From Bacteroidota bacterium (GTDB lineage Bacteria; Bacteroidota; Bacteroidia; AKYH767-A; 2013-40CM-41-45): a stretch of DNA of 64,000 bases. Positions 18,039 through 26,513 of the stretch are shown piece after piece. Positions within the stretch are counted from its first letter, which is position 1, and each line of letters begins with the position of its first letter. Position numbers and translations under genes: made by a program. The notes beneath the pieces were generated by a model, which saw nothing but the letters and a program-made list of their open reading frames with translations, had not been told where the DNA came from and made no database searches. The DNA lies in contig JADKIH010000013.1 of NCBI GenBank assembly GCA_016721305.1, positions 1 to 64,000 of the forward strand, read 5' to 3'.

Positions 18039-18213
18039 CGGGTTGCGAGTTGCAACCTCGCAACTCGCAACTCGCAACTCGCAACTCGCAACTCGCAACC
18101 CGCAACCCGCAACCCGCAACTCGCAACCCGCAACCCGCAACCCGCAACCCGCAACTCGCAACCCGCAACTCGCAACTCGCAACTCGCAACCCGCAACCCG
18201 CAACTCGCAACCC
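18039..18213. repeat. CGCAACY heptamer array with a short inverted left arm
   Basis: About 160 bases (18053-18213) consist of 7-mers CGCAACT and CGCAACC in mixed order. They are preceded by two units in reverse orientation (18039-18052), so the left end can fold back as a hairpin. It fills the gap between the transposase-like gene and the end of dxs. Unbroken periodicity gives spurious long frames on both strands (Arg-Val-Ala-Gly-Cys-Gly-Leu type), none of which is a gene. Other copies: 20546-20583, 48574-48664, 53829-53930. Confidence 0.95.
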
Positions 18214-18259
18214 GAATCCTTAGTAAATAGTTTTGAGTATCTAAAGTCCCACCCGACTC

Positions 18260-20185
18260 TTAAGAAAAAACAACAACTGTCTCACCAACCGATTGCCTTA
18301 CTGCATCCTTAATTGCATTCGTGTCGAAGTGGCATTCGTTGTACAATTCCTTTTGCTCGCCGTGATCAATAAAGCGATCAGGAATTCCTAATCGGGTGAT
18401 GCGGGCAGAATAATTGTGTTCCATCATAAACTCACCAATAGCGCTACCGAAGCCTCCCATGAGGCATCCGTCTTCTACGGTGATTAATTTTTTATACTTA
18501 GAAAAAATATCGTGAAGCATCTCTTCGTCGAGCGGCTTTACAAAGCGCATATCGTAATGTGCCGGATATAATCCTTCTTTCTCTAACTCATCGCACGCTT
18601 TCACGGCAAAATTTCCTGGATGACCAATGGTGAGAATAGCAATCTCTTCGCCATCACGTAATTTTCTTCCCTGACCTATTTTCAATTTTTCGAATGGTGT
18701 CTTCCAGTCGATCATCACTCCGTTTCCTCTCGGATAACGAATGCTGAATGGCGCGTTGGTTTCAGGAAGCTGCGCAGTGTACATGAGATTGCGAAGTTCC
18801 TGTTCATTCATCGGCGCACTCACAATCATATTCGGAATGCAACGGAACATTGCTAAATCAAAAGCTCCGTGATGTGTTGGGCCATTGGCTCCTGCCAGTC
18901 CTCCGCGATCAAGACAAAATACGACGTGCAAGTTTTGCAATGCGACATCGTGTACAACCTGATCGTAACCTCGTTGCATGAACGACGAGTAGATGTTGCA
19001 GAATGGCACTAATCCCTGCGTAGCCATACCTGCAGAAAAAGTAACTGCATGCTGTTCGGCAATGCCGACATCAAATGCGCGATCCGGCATCGCTTTCATC
19101 ATGATGTTCAACGAACATCCTGATGGCATGGCCGGTGTTACTCCGACTACTTTCGGATTCATCTCTGCTAATTCAACCATCGTGTTACCAAAAACATCCT
19201 GGTATCTCGGTGGCTGCGGTGAAGTATTCGCAGGCTTGAAAATTTCTCCGGTGATCTTATCAAACAATCCGGGCGAATGCCATTTCGTTTGATCTTTCTC
19301 CGCTAACTCATAGCCTTTCCCTTTTACTGTAAGGCAATGAAGAATTTTCGGACCCGGTATATCTTTTAAATCGTGTAATACTTTTACGAGACGATTCACA
19401 TCATGTCCATCGACGGGACCAAAGTAACGGAAGCGCAATGACTCAAACATATTGCTCTGCTGGAGCAATGTCGTCTTTACTGCGTTCTCTACCTTCGATG
19501 CAATCTCCTGAGCATTCGGACCGAACTTGCTGATCTTTCCGAGTAGCTTCCAGATTTCGTCTTTAACTTTATTGTATGTATGCGAAACGGTAATGTCGGT
19601 GAGATACTCTTTCAACGCTCCGACATTTGGATCGATACTCATGCAATTGTCGTTGAGAATAACGAGGAGATTAGAATTCTCCACGCCGGCATGATTCAAT
19701 GCTTCGAATGCCATACCTGCCGTCATCGCTCCATCGCCAATCACTGCGATGTGTTGGCGATCTTTATTTCCTTGAAGACGCGAAGCAACGGCCATTCCCA
19801 ATGCAGCAGAAATAGAAGTCGATGAATGACCTACGCCAAAATCATCGTACTCGCTCTCGTTGCGTTTTGGGAAACCGCTGATGCCTTTGTAAATTCTGTT
19901 CGTGTGAAAAATGTCGCGACGACCGGTCAGAATCTTATGTCCGTATGCCTGATGTCCGACATCCCAGATCAATTGATCATCGGGAGTATTGAATGCGTAA
20001 TGCAATGCAACCGTCAATTCAACAACACCAAGCGATGCACCAAAGTGCCCACCGTTAACCGACACAATATCAATTATATAATCGCGTAGTTCCCGGCAAA
20101 CCTGTGGCAAATCCGCTTCTTTAAACTTGCGGAGGTCCTCAGGAAAGGTAATCTTCTTCAAAAAAGGTCCGGGGGTGATGTCCAT
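18260..20185 (-). CDS. dxs: 1-deoxy-D-xylulose-5-phosphate synthase
   Basis: Dxs condenses pyruvate and glyceraldehyde 3-phosphate, using thiamine diphosphate, in the first step of the MEP isoprenoid pathway. From the ATG at 20185 the protein has 641 residues, the family length. Visible are the N-terminal GHFGASLGVVEL and WDVGHQAYGHKILTGR (catalytic/ThDP region), the ThDP/Mg motif GDGAMTAGMAFEALNHAG with NDN, the transketolase middle domain (GIAEQHAVTFSAGMA) and the C-terminal domain. An in-frame ATG upstream at 20332 would add 49 low-complexity residues, and a -7 box lies inside that extension. Stand-alone gene, divergent from asnS. Confidence 0.97.
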   Translation of the reverse strand: MDITPGPFLKKITFPEDLRKFKEADLPQVCRELRDYIIDIVSVNGGHFGASLGVVELTVALHYAFNTPDDQLIWDVGHQAYGHKILTGRRDIFHTNRIYKGISGFPKRNESEYDDFGVGHSSTSISAALGMAVASRLQGNKDRQHIAVIGDGAMTAGMAFEALNHAGVENSNLLVILNDNCMSIDPNVGALKEYLTDITVSHTYNKVKDEIWKLLGKISKFGPNAQEIASKVENAVKTTLLQQSNMFESLRFRYFGPVDGHDVNRLVKVLHDLKDIPGPKILHCLTVKGKGYELAEKDQTKWHSPGLFDKITGEIFKPANTSPQPPRYQDVFGNTMVELAEMNPKVVGVTPAMPSGCSLNIMMKAMPDRAFDVGIAEQHAVTFSAGMATQGLVPFCNIYSSFMQRGYDQVVHDVALQNLHVVFCLDRGGLAGANGPTHHGAFDLAMFRCIPNMIVSAPMNEQELRNLMYTAQLPETNAPFSIRYPRGNGVMIDWKTPFEKLKIGQGRKLRDGEEIAILTIGHPGNFAVKACDELEKEGLYPAHYDMRFVKPLDEEMLHDIFSKYKKLITVEDGCLMGGFGSAIGEFMMEHNYSARITRLGIPDRFIDHGEQKELYNECHFDTNAIKDAVRQSVGETVVVFS

Positions 20186-20202
20186 CTTCTTGTCGTCGTT
20201 TA

Positions 20203-20210
20203 CAAATATA
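20203..20210 (-). promoter_or_regulatory. -7 box of the dxs promoter
   Basis: On the minus strand TATATTTG matches TAnnTTTG exactly, ending 17 bases before the dxs ATG at 20185. No TTG is found at the expected -33 spacing, so the promoter is only half matched. It favours the shorter dxs start. Confidence 0.45.
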
Positions 20211-20445
20211 GAAAATTCCGAGGGAACGGCCCTGCGAACACGCGTCTGAACGGTGCTTTTCGGGTTTGATTTTAGGGATTTCTTCTTTTTTTCGGATACC
20301 GGCACAGGGAAATAAACACCTGAAGCGGCCAATTGTTCAGGAAATCAGATTGGTGAGCCGAAATTTGCAGGGATTTGATGTCCAAAAACGAGTGCTTTTT
20401 TCCATGGAATGCTGTGGGGAAATTTGTAGTACTGGGTTTGTTTCC

Positions 20446-20583
20446 CGCAGAAAACGCATAAATTTCGCAGAAAGCGCAGAAACACTCTCGTGGTCGTCTC
20501 GTGCCCCTCGTGTTCTTGTGGTAAACACACTCACACTCCCTCCCACGCAACTCGCAACCCGCAACTCGCAACCCGTAACCCGC
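20446..20583. repeat. Mosaic of three dispersed repeat families between dxs and asnS
   Basis: In order on the plus strand: CGCAGAAA-type units (20446-20483), a CTCGTGG/CTTGTGG arm (20486-20522) like the right arms at 24797-24831 and 49479-49510, and five to six CGCAACY/CGTAACC heptamers (20546-20583). Reverse-oriented relatives of the first family are at 54133-54160. None of the three has its partner arm here. The whole divergent gap is 20186-20669, and no gene is seen in it. Confidence 0.75.
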
Positions 20584-20669
20584 ACTAATTCTCCCCAAAC
20601 CTTTGCTTTCCGCTCAATTCTTCGTTTTTTTGCAATCCTTATAAATGACCTATTAATTAAGAGTAAATC

Positions 20670-22052
20670 ATGAGACATACACGAGTTAACGAATTGCTGA
20701 AATCGACGGAGTACGGGAAAGAAGTTGCTGTCAAAGGCTGGGTAAGAACAAAACGCGGGAATAAGCAAGTTGCTTTCGTTGCCGTTAACGACGGATCGAT
20801 CATTCACAGCATTCAGCTTGTTGTCGACTTATCAAAGTTCAGCGAAGAACTTTTGAAGCCGATTACGACAGGCTCTTGTATTCATGCAAAAGGTTTGCTT
20901 GTTCAATCACAAGGTCAGGGACAAACGGTAGAGATTCAAGTGAATCATCTCGAACTTCTCGGTGGTGCCGACGAAACTTTTCCGTTACAGAAAAAAGGTC
21001 ACACACTCGAATTCCTTCGCGAAGTAGCTCATCTTCGTCCGCGTACAAATACATTCGGCGCGATCTTTCGCATGCGTCATCACATGGCGTTTGCTATTCA
21101 CAAATATTACAACGATCGTGGGTTTTATTATCTGCACTCTCCTATCGTTACCGGATCTGATGCAGAAGGCGCAGGAGAAATGTTCCGTGTCACGACGCTC
21201 GATGCAGTGAATCCTCCGCGCACAGAAGACGGCGCTGTTGATTATGCTCAAGACTTTTTCGGAAAAGCAACGAATCTCACCGTAAGCGGACAGCTCGAGG
21301 GAGAACTCGGAGCAATGGCTCTTGGTTTGGTATATACCTTCGGCCCGACATTCCGCGCTGAGAATTCAAATACTCCTCGTCACTTAGCAGAGTTCTGGAT
21401 GATTGAGCCGGAGATGGCATTCTACGATCTTCAGGACAATATGGATCTTGCTGAAGACTTTTTGAAATACCTCATTCAGTATGCTCTCGATAATTGCAAA
21501 GATGATCTCGAGTTTTTGAATCAGATGTACGACAAAGAACTGATCGCACGTTTGCAATCTGTTGTTGCGAATCCTTTCGAACGATTGACATACACGAATG
21601 CCGTTGATCTCCTCATGAATTCAGGAAAGAAATTTGAATTCAAAGTTGAATGGGGAACTGATCTTCAAAAAGAACACGAAAATTATCTCGTCGAACATTT
21701 CAAACGTCCGGTTATTCTCACCGACTATCCAAAGCACATCAAAGCTTTCTACATGAAGCAAAACGACGACGGCAAAACCGTTCGTGCGATGGATATTTTA
21801 TTCCCATGGATCGGCGAAATCATCGGCGGCTCACAGCGTGAAGAAAACTACGACAAGCTCGTTACCCGCATGCGCGAAATGCACATCCCTGAAAAGGAAA
21901 TGTGGTGGTATCTCGACACCCGCAAATTCGGAGCATGCGAACATGCCGGCTTCGGTCTGGGCTTCGAACGACTTATGCTCTTTGTAACGGGAATGACGAA
22001 CATTCGTGATGTGATTCCGTTTCCGAGGACGGCGAAGAATGCTGAATTTTAA
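20670..22052 (+). CDS. asnS: Asparagine--tRNA ligase
   Basis: AsnRS charges tRNA-Asn with asparagine. The 460-residue protein has an N-terminal OB-fold anticodon-binding domain (VAVKGWVRTKRGNKQVAFVAV) and a class II catalytic core: motif 2 in FRAENSNTPRHLAEFWMIEPE and motif 3 in GFGLGFERLMLFVTGM. The HLAEFWMIEPE sequence and overall length favour AsnRS over the longer bacterial AspRS. The ATG at 20670 fits the family start. It is followed by a long 8-mer hairpin (22054-22170) that begins two bases after the stop and probably ends the transcript. Confidence 0.97.
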   Translation: MRHTRVNELLKSTEYGKEVAVKGWVRTKRGNKQVAFVAVNDGSIIHSIQLVVDLSKFSEELLKPITTGSCIHAKGLLVQSQGQGQTVEIQVNHLELLGGADETFPLQKKGHTLEFLREVAHLRPRTNTFGAIFRMRHHMAFAIHKYYNDRGFYYLHSPIVTGSDAEGAGEMFRVTTLDAVNPPRTEDGAVDYAQDFFGKATNLTVSGQLEGELGAMALGLVYTFGPTFRAENSNTPRHLAEFWMIEPEMAFYDLQDNMDLAEDFLKYLIQYALDNCKDDLEFLNQMYDKELIARLQSVVANPFERLTYTNAVDLLMNSGKKFEFKVEWGTDLQKEHENYLVEHFKRPVILTDYPKHIKAFYMKQNDDGKTVRAMDILFPWIGEIIGGSQREENYDKLVTRMREMHIPEKEMWWYLDTRKFGACEHAGFGLGFERLMLFVTGMTNIRDVIPFPRTAKNAEF

Positions 22053-22053
22053 C

Positions 22054-22170
22054 GATTAGCTAATTGGCTGATTAGCTAATTAGCTGATGGAGCCGTTAGC
22101 TACAATGCAGGTACTTGAAAATTGGCCACGCCTAATTAGCTAATCAGCTAATCAGCTAATCAGCTAATCG
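22054..22170. repeat. AGCTAATC hairpin array after asnS
   Basis: The left arm 22054-22090 contains GATTAGCTAATT and GGCTGATTAGCTAATTAGCT. The right arm 22132-22170 has four CAGCTAAT units and is its reverse complement. The loop is about 42 bases. It is the same family as 5471-5565 and starts two bases after the asnS stop; a poly-A follows the right arm rather than a T tract. Confidence 0.85.
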
Positions 22171-22322
22171 AAAAAGTACACCGTTTGCCTACTCTTCTGC
22201 GGACCAAGTCTACCTCATGTCTACCTCGAAAATTTGATCTTAACAGCCTTTTGGCTCTAGCTTTACGTTTCCTAATTCTTTATCGGGAACTAACGTAACG
22301 TCTAACCTAAATCTGTATGATC

Positions 22323-23708
22323 ATGAAAAAAACGACTACTACTCTACTATTTTCTTTCCTACTCTTTTTTGCCTTTTCACTGCATGCCCAGCAATGGGTT
22401 AAACATGGCGTTGGCATCAGCTCCAATCAGGGAATCTGCGCCATTGATCTCTCAGCACCTTCAGACAATGTCGCTTGGGCAATCTTCGGACAATTTGCTG
22501 CCGGTACTTGCGGTGGCGTTGTACCTTACTATGCTAAAACGGTCTCGGGAATATCATGGAGCGGTGGCGTAATGGCGATTCCGATTACACAAACGCCGGT
22601 TTGTATTTCTGCCATCGATGCAAACACAGCTTGGGTTGCGACCTGCAATCCGGGAACTCAGGAAACAGGTCGTGTTTACAAAACATCGAATGGCGGAACG
22701 AGCTGGGTACTTCAGTCAACAGCCATATTTACTGATGCTGCTCGCTTCATTCATTTTTATGACGCCAATGAAGGTGTCGTTATAGGCGACTCTGCCATTT
22801 ACATTACCTCAAATGGCGGCACGACTTGGACTCCAAATGGCTCTCTTCCAATTCCGGCAAACACATTTTCGACGCGCACACAATTCCTGTTGAATTCGTA
22901 TGAGGTTTTAGGAAACATGATTTGGCTTGGCGACACTTACGGCAATTTCTACAAGAGTAATGACCGTGGTCTCACGTGGACATTGCTTCCCGGATGTATT
23001 AATCCAAGCGCCATAAAAGGCATTGCATTCAAGGATGCACTCAACGGAATTGCCGTTGCTTCGGTTTGGGTTTCCGGTGGAGGTAACGGTCCGGGCGGTT
23101 ATGCCGATATGAGTGTTCGTACAACAGATGGCGGAAATACATGGCAATCACAACCGATTATATTCAGCAGTCCAAACGTAGCTGCAGGCTCTGCAATATA
23201 TGATGCTACTTATATCCCGGGCACTGCGAACACTTATATCGCTTGCAGCGAATATGATTCTACATGGTCCGCATACTCCGTAATCAGTATCGATGGTGGC
23301 GCTACATGGTCGTTGATCGACTCAACAGAACAACATACGGTATGTGTTTTCACAAGCCCGACAAATGGCTATTCAGGTGGATATGTGAAAGATTTTTCGA
23401 GAGGGATTTTCAAATGGTCGGGATCATTACCAACCGGCATCACTGAAGCAAATTGGAATAACGATGTAAGTGTTTACCCAAATCCAACGTCGGATGAAAT
23501 AAACATTGAATTCCCGGAGTCGGAAAAAAATTCGGAAATTTTAATTTCTCTCACCGATATAAATGGTCGTGCAATTCTAACGCAACACGAAAATTTAAAT
23601 TTATCAAAATCGACTCAGTTGAATTTAAGAGAATTTGAAAAAGGAATTTATATCCTCACAATTTCTTCTTCCGAAAGCAGAATGAGCAAATTGATAATAC
23701 ACCAATAA
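22323..23708 (+). CDS. YCF48/BNR-type propeller protein with T9SS sorting domain
   Basis: From the ATG at 22323 (a second ATG six bases upstream is possible) the product has 461 residues, with a signal peptide MKKTTTTLLFSFLLFFAFSL cleaved after HAQ. The body repeats the BNR/photosystem-assembly-like pattern in which a Ser/Thr-X-aspartate-gly-gly-x-Thr-Trp box ends each strand: TSNGGTSW, TSNGGTTW, SNDRGLTW, TTDGGNTW and SIDGGATW. These form a beta-propeller, and proteins of this kind are secreted and usually of unknown function. A type A sorting domain ends the protein (YPNPTSDEINIEF ... GIYILTISSSE). No upstream promoter could be fixed. Confidence 0.87.
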   Translation: MKKTTTTLLFSFLLFFAFSLHAQQWVKHGVGISSNQGICAIDLSAPSDNVAWAIFGQFAAGTCGGVVPYYAKTVSGISWSGGVMAIPITQTPVCISAIDANTAWVATCNPGTQETGRVYKTSNGGTSWVLQSTAIFTDAARFIHFYDANEGVVIGDSAIYITSNGGTTWTPNGSLPIPANTFSTRTQFLLNSYEVLGNMIWLGDTYGNFYKSNDRGLTWTLLPGCINPSAIKGIAFKDALNGIAVASVWVSGGGNGPGGYADMSVRTTDGGNTWQSQPIIFSSPNVAAGSAIYDATYIPGTANTYIACSEYDSTWSAYSVISIDGGATWSLIDSTEQHTVCVFTSPTNGYSGGYVKDFSRGIFKWSGSLPTGITEANWNNDVSVYPNPTSDEINIEFPESEKNSEILISLTDINGRAILTQHENLNLSKSTQLNLREFEKGIYILTISSSESRMSKLIIHQ

Positions 23709-23735
23709 AAAAATTACCGGTAGGGCAGCGTTTGC

Positions 23736-24728
23736 TTAGACGGCACTTTGAAAAAGTACGTGAAGCAATGTCTGCCCTACTGCTTTTAGTGTGTTCTTAT
23801 CGATCACATCCAAATTATCCCTGTGTGTATGCCAATGTGAAGGGAATCCGGAGCGTTCATTAATTCGTGTATGAATGATGTCGATAGAAGGAATGCCAAT
23901 TGCATTCACATAAACGTGATCATCCGTTATCCATCCGCCATCCTGATTCAGAAAATAATTACTATATCCTAATTGAGAAGCCTGCGACCACACTTTCCGC
24001 AAAACAGAGCTCGCTCGCTCATACGACAATCCTTCGAAACGGAATTGCGCATCTTTTGCTCCAACCATATCGAGAAGAATACCATAATCGGCGGTATAAC
24101 CCGGAACGTGTGGATTCTTTGCCCAATACTGTGTGCCTAGTGCATACGAATCTTCTGCACTCGGACCACCACCTTCTTTCCCCCAATCTTCTGCATCAAA
24201 AAAGGCCAGATCAACTCCAATGTTTGGTTTCAACTGACTTAACTGGCGCGCAATTTCCATCAGTACGGCAACTCCGCTGCCACCATCATCAGCACCCAGA
24301 GAAGGCTTCATCGGATCTATACTGTCCTGATCCGACCATGGTCGTGTGTCCCAATGTGCAAACAATAATACGCGTTGCTTTGCATCAGGATTAAAGGAGG
24401 TGATAATATTTCTAAATTTCAGATTGGTGCCATCGAATGCTCTCAATACACCTTCCTGAACAAAAACATTCGGTGACCATGACTTCATTTTCGCAATCAA
24501 ATAATCACCGCAGGCAATATGAGCATTCGTATTCGGAACACGCGGGCCAAAATCTATCTGTGCTTTTACAAATGCATACGCAGAGTCTGCATTGAAATCA
24601 GGAGCGGTAACCATAGGCTTGGTTTCGGCAGGTGGAGTAGCGGGAGGAGTCTTTGTTTCATTATGACAGGCTCCCAACGTTAGCGAGCTTGCTGTGAAAA
24701 GAAGAAGTATTGCGTTTTTTAATTGCAT
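23736..24728 (-). CDS. Lipoprotein M28-family peptidase / glutaminyl cyclase-like
   Basis: The 330-residue protein has a lipoprotein signal peptide with lipobox LGAC (Cys near 20), so it is expected anchored in the envelope. The catalytic domain has the M28 pattern: HWDTRPWSD (zinc His and Asp), LGADDGGSG (bridging Asp), FFDAEDWG (catalytic Glu/Asp region), LLDMVGAKD and a C-terminal HTH. The arrangement HWDTR ... DAEDWG with a large C-terminal HTHRDNLD is typical of the glutaminyl-peptide cyclotransferase-like branch, which makes pyroglutamyl N-termini. An aminopeptidase activity is the alternative. Downstream of cysS on the same strand, with a hairpin between. Confidence 0.88.
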   Translation of the reverse strand: MQLKNAILLLFTASSLTLGACHNETKTPPATPPAETKPMVTAPDFNADSAYAFVKAQIDFGPRVPNTNAHIACGDYLIAKMKSWSPNVFVQEGVLRAFDGTNLKFRNIITSFNPDAKQRVLLFAHWDTRPWSDQDSIDPMKPSLGADDGGSGVAVLMEIARQLSQLKPNIGVDLAFFDAEDWGKEGGGPSAEDSYALGTQYWAKNPHVPGYTADYGILLDMVGAKDAQFRFEGLSYERASSVLRKVWSQASQLGYSNYFLNQDGGWITDDHVYVNAIGIPSIDIIHTRINERSGFPSHWHTHRDNLDVIDKNTLKAVGQTLLHVLFQSAV

Positions 24729-24757
24729 GTTTTTTTTACGAAACTATTATGAATTTT

Positions 24758-24831
24758 ACCACGAGAACACAAGTGGCACGAGGAATCACGAGAAGGCTTG
24801 TGATTCCTCGTGGCACTCATGTTCTCGTGGT
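24758..24831. repeat. CACGAG-family near-perfect hairpin
   Basis: The left arm 24758-24791 (ACCACGAGAACACAAGTGGC..., then ACGAGGAATCACGA) pairs almost perfectly with the right arm 24797-24831 (...GATTCCTCGTGGCACTCATGTTCTCGTGGT). The stem is about 33 base pairs with a loop of only a few bases. It lies seven bases after the cysS stop and 29 before the M28 gene start on the minus strand. It shows what the damaged copy at 49190-49510 should look like. Confidence 0.92.
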
Positions 24832-24837
24832 GAAAAA

Positions 24838-26313
24838 TTACTCTCTCGTCCAGGTAGCCCCGTCCTTCTCGTCTTTAATCTTATACCCGAGCGCCAGAAG
24901 CATATCACGAATCTTATCGGAAGCTGCGAAATCTTTTTTCGCCTTTACATCTTTACGCAATTCAAGAATAATGCTCATCAATCCATCAACACTACTATCG
25001 TCGCCCAATGCTTCTTCTTTCAATCCGAGAACTTCTTCTACGAACAGAGTAAAGAATTTCGACAAACTATCCAGATCGGCTGCTGTGATTGTTTCCGTCC
25101 CTGCGTAAACTGAATTGATAATTCGCGCTCCTTCAAACAAACTTGCCATTGCAATGGCTGTGTTGAGATCGTCGTTCATCGCTTCATAGCATGAATCGAT
25201 AACATCGGAAATCTTTGATGTGCTTGTTGCCGACGTCTTCAATTTAGGAAGTAATGCTTTTGCATTCAACATGCGCTTCATCCCCTTCTCTGCAGCTTTC
25301 AGTCCTTCGTTTGAAAAATCGAGCGGACTGCGATAATGCGCTTGAAGGATAAAGAAACGAATTGTCATTGGAGAATATGCTTGCTCCAATAACTTGTGTG
25401 AGCCGGCATACAATTCGCTGAGATTAATAAAATTGCCCAGCGACTTACCCATCTTCTGTCCGTTGATGGTGATCATATTATTATGCATCCAGTAACGCAC
25501 AGGATCTTTTCCTGTTGCTCCGACACTCTGCGCAATTTCACATTCGTGATGCGGGAAAAGTAAATCCATTCCTCCGCCGTGAATGTCGAACGTTTCGCCA
25601 AGATACTTTCCGCTCATCGCCGAACATTCAATATGCCAACCGGGAAATCCATCGCTCCAGGGCGAAGGCCAGCGCATGATGTGTTCAGGAGATGCCTTTT
25701 TCCAGAGAGCGAAGTCGACACGATTACGTTTTTCTTCTTGTCCTTCCAATTCACGACGTTCTTCACCGGCACCTGCGATCAATTCTTCTAACACACGACC
25801 ACTCAATTTACCGTAGTGATTCGTTGCATTGTATTTCACCACATCGAAGTAAACCGAACCATTCGACTCATACGCAAAACCATTTTCCATAATCTGACTG
25901 ATCATGGCAATTTGTTCGATAATGTGACCGGATGCACGTGGCTCAATACTAGGTTTGAGTACGTTCAACTTTTCGATTTCTTCGTGATAATTGTCGGTGT
26001 ACAATTGCGCAATTTCCATCGGCTCCAGTTTTTCGACACGAGCCTTGCGCGCAATTTTATCTTCTCCTTCGTCGGCATCATTTTCAAGATGGCCTACGTC
26101 GGTTACATTTCTGACAAAACGAACTTTATATCCTAAATGATGCAGGTAACGATTCAAAATATCAAACACCACAGCCGGACGAGCATGTCCTAAATGCGGT
26201 GGCCCATAAACTGTCGGTCCGCACAAATACAGTCCCACATATCCGGGAGTGATTGGCGTGAAAAGTTCTTTGGTTCTTTTGAGGGAGTTGTATAGGTAGA
26301 GGTTTTGTTGCAT
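24838..26313 (-). CDS. cysS: Cysteine--tRNA ligase
   Basis: CysRS charges tRNA-Cys. The 491-residue class I synthetase shows the first zinc cysteine in LYLCGPTVYG, the HIGH-type motif PPHLGHARP, further zinc ligands in WHIECSAMS and FPHHECEIAQS, and the KMSKS-type motif GQKMGKSLGN (Gly for the first Ser). A C-terminal anticodon-binding helical domain (ADLDSLSKFFTLFV) follows. ATG start at 26313. It is downstream of the threonine dehydrogenase gene on the same strand but separated from it by a 200-base heptamer region, so it probably has its own promoter. A hairpin follows the stop. Confidence 0.97.
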   Translation of the reverse strand: MQQNLYLYNSLKRTKELFTPITPGYVGLYLCGPTVYGPPHLGHARPAVVFDILNRYLHHLGYKVRFVRNVTDVGHLENDADEGEDKIARKARVEKLEPMEIAQLYTDNYHEEIEKLNVLKPSIEPRASGHIIEQIAMISQIMENGFAYESNGSVYFDVVKYNATNHYGKLSGRVLEELIAGAGEERRELEGQEEKRNRVDFALWKKASPEHIMRWPSPWSDGFPGWHIECSAMSGKYLGETFDIHGGGMDLLFPHHECEIAQSVGATGKDPVRYWMHNNMITINGQKMGKSLGNFINLSELYAGSHKLLEQAYSPMTIRFFILQAHYRSPLDFSNEGLKAAEKGMKRMLNAKALLPKLKTSATSTSKISDVIDSCYEAMNDDLNTAIAMASLFEGARIINSVYAGTETITAADLDSLSKFFTLFVEEVLGLKEEALGDDSSVDGLMSIILELRKDVKAKKDFAASDKIRDMLLALGYKIKDEKDGATWTRE

Positions 26314-26320
26314 TGGCAGT

Positions 26321-26510
26321 AATTAGTAATTGGTAAGTTGTAAGTAGTAAGTAGTAAGTTGACTTGCTGTTTGAGGGGTGGAATTCTAATAAGAAGTTTT
26401 ACCCGTGAGGCAGATAGATTGTTCTGAGCAGGGCTTCTGGTTGATAAGTGACTCCAAATAAGTTTGGCTTAAGTGTAAGTCAACTTACTACTTACAACTT
26501 ACTACTTACC
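26321..26510. repeat. TAAGTAG heptamer inverted arrays
   Basis: The left array 26321-26367 reads TAATTAG then TAAGTTG/TAAGTAG units and ends in GTTGACTTGC. The right array 26479-26510 is its reverse complement (AGTCAACTTACTACTTAC...). About 110 unrelated bases lie between them. The pair fills the gap between cysS and the threonine dehydrogenase gene; the right arm ends three bases before the stop codon of the latter. Confidence 0.88.
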
Positions 26511-26513
26511 TTT

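Noticed and set aside
18039..18213. Possible CRISPR array
   Set aside because: Units are 7 bases with no spacers between them, and no cas gene is present.
17996..18312. Open frames of Arg-Val-Ala-Gly-Cys-Gly-Leu or Ala-Thr-Arg-Asn-Pro-Gln repeats across the CGCAACY array
   Set aside because: They follow only from a 7-base unit that lacks stops in several frames; no start signal, family match or conservation of amino-acid pattern.
24694..25113. Plus-strand frames opposite the cysS end and hairpin
   Set aside because: Shadow of cysS on the minus strand and of the CACGAG stem; no independent support.
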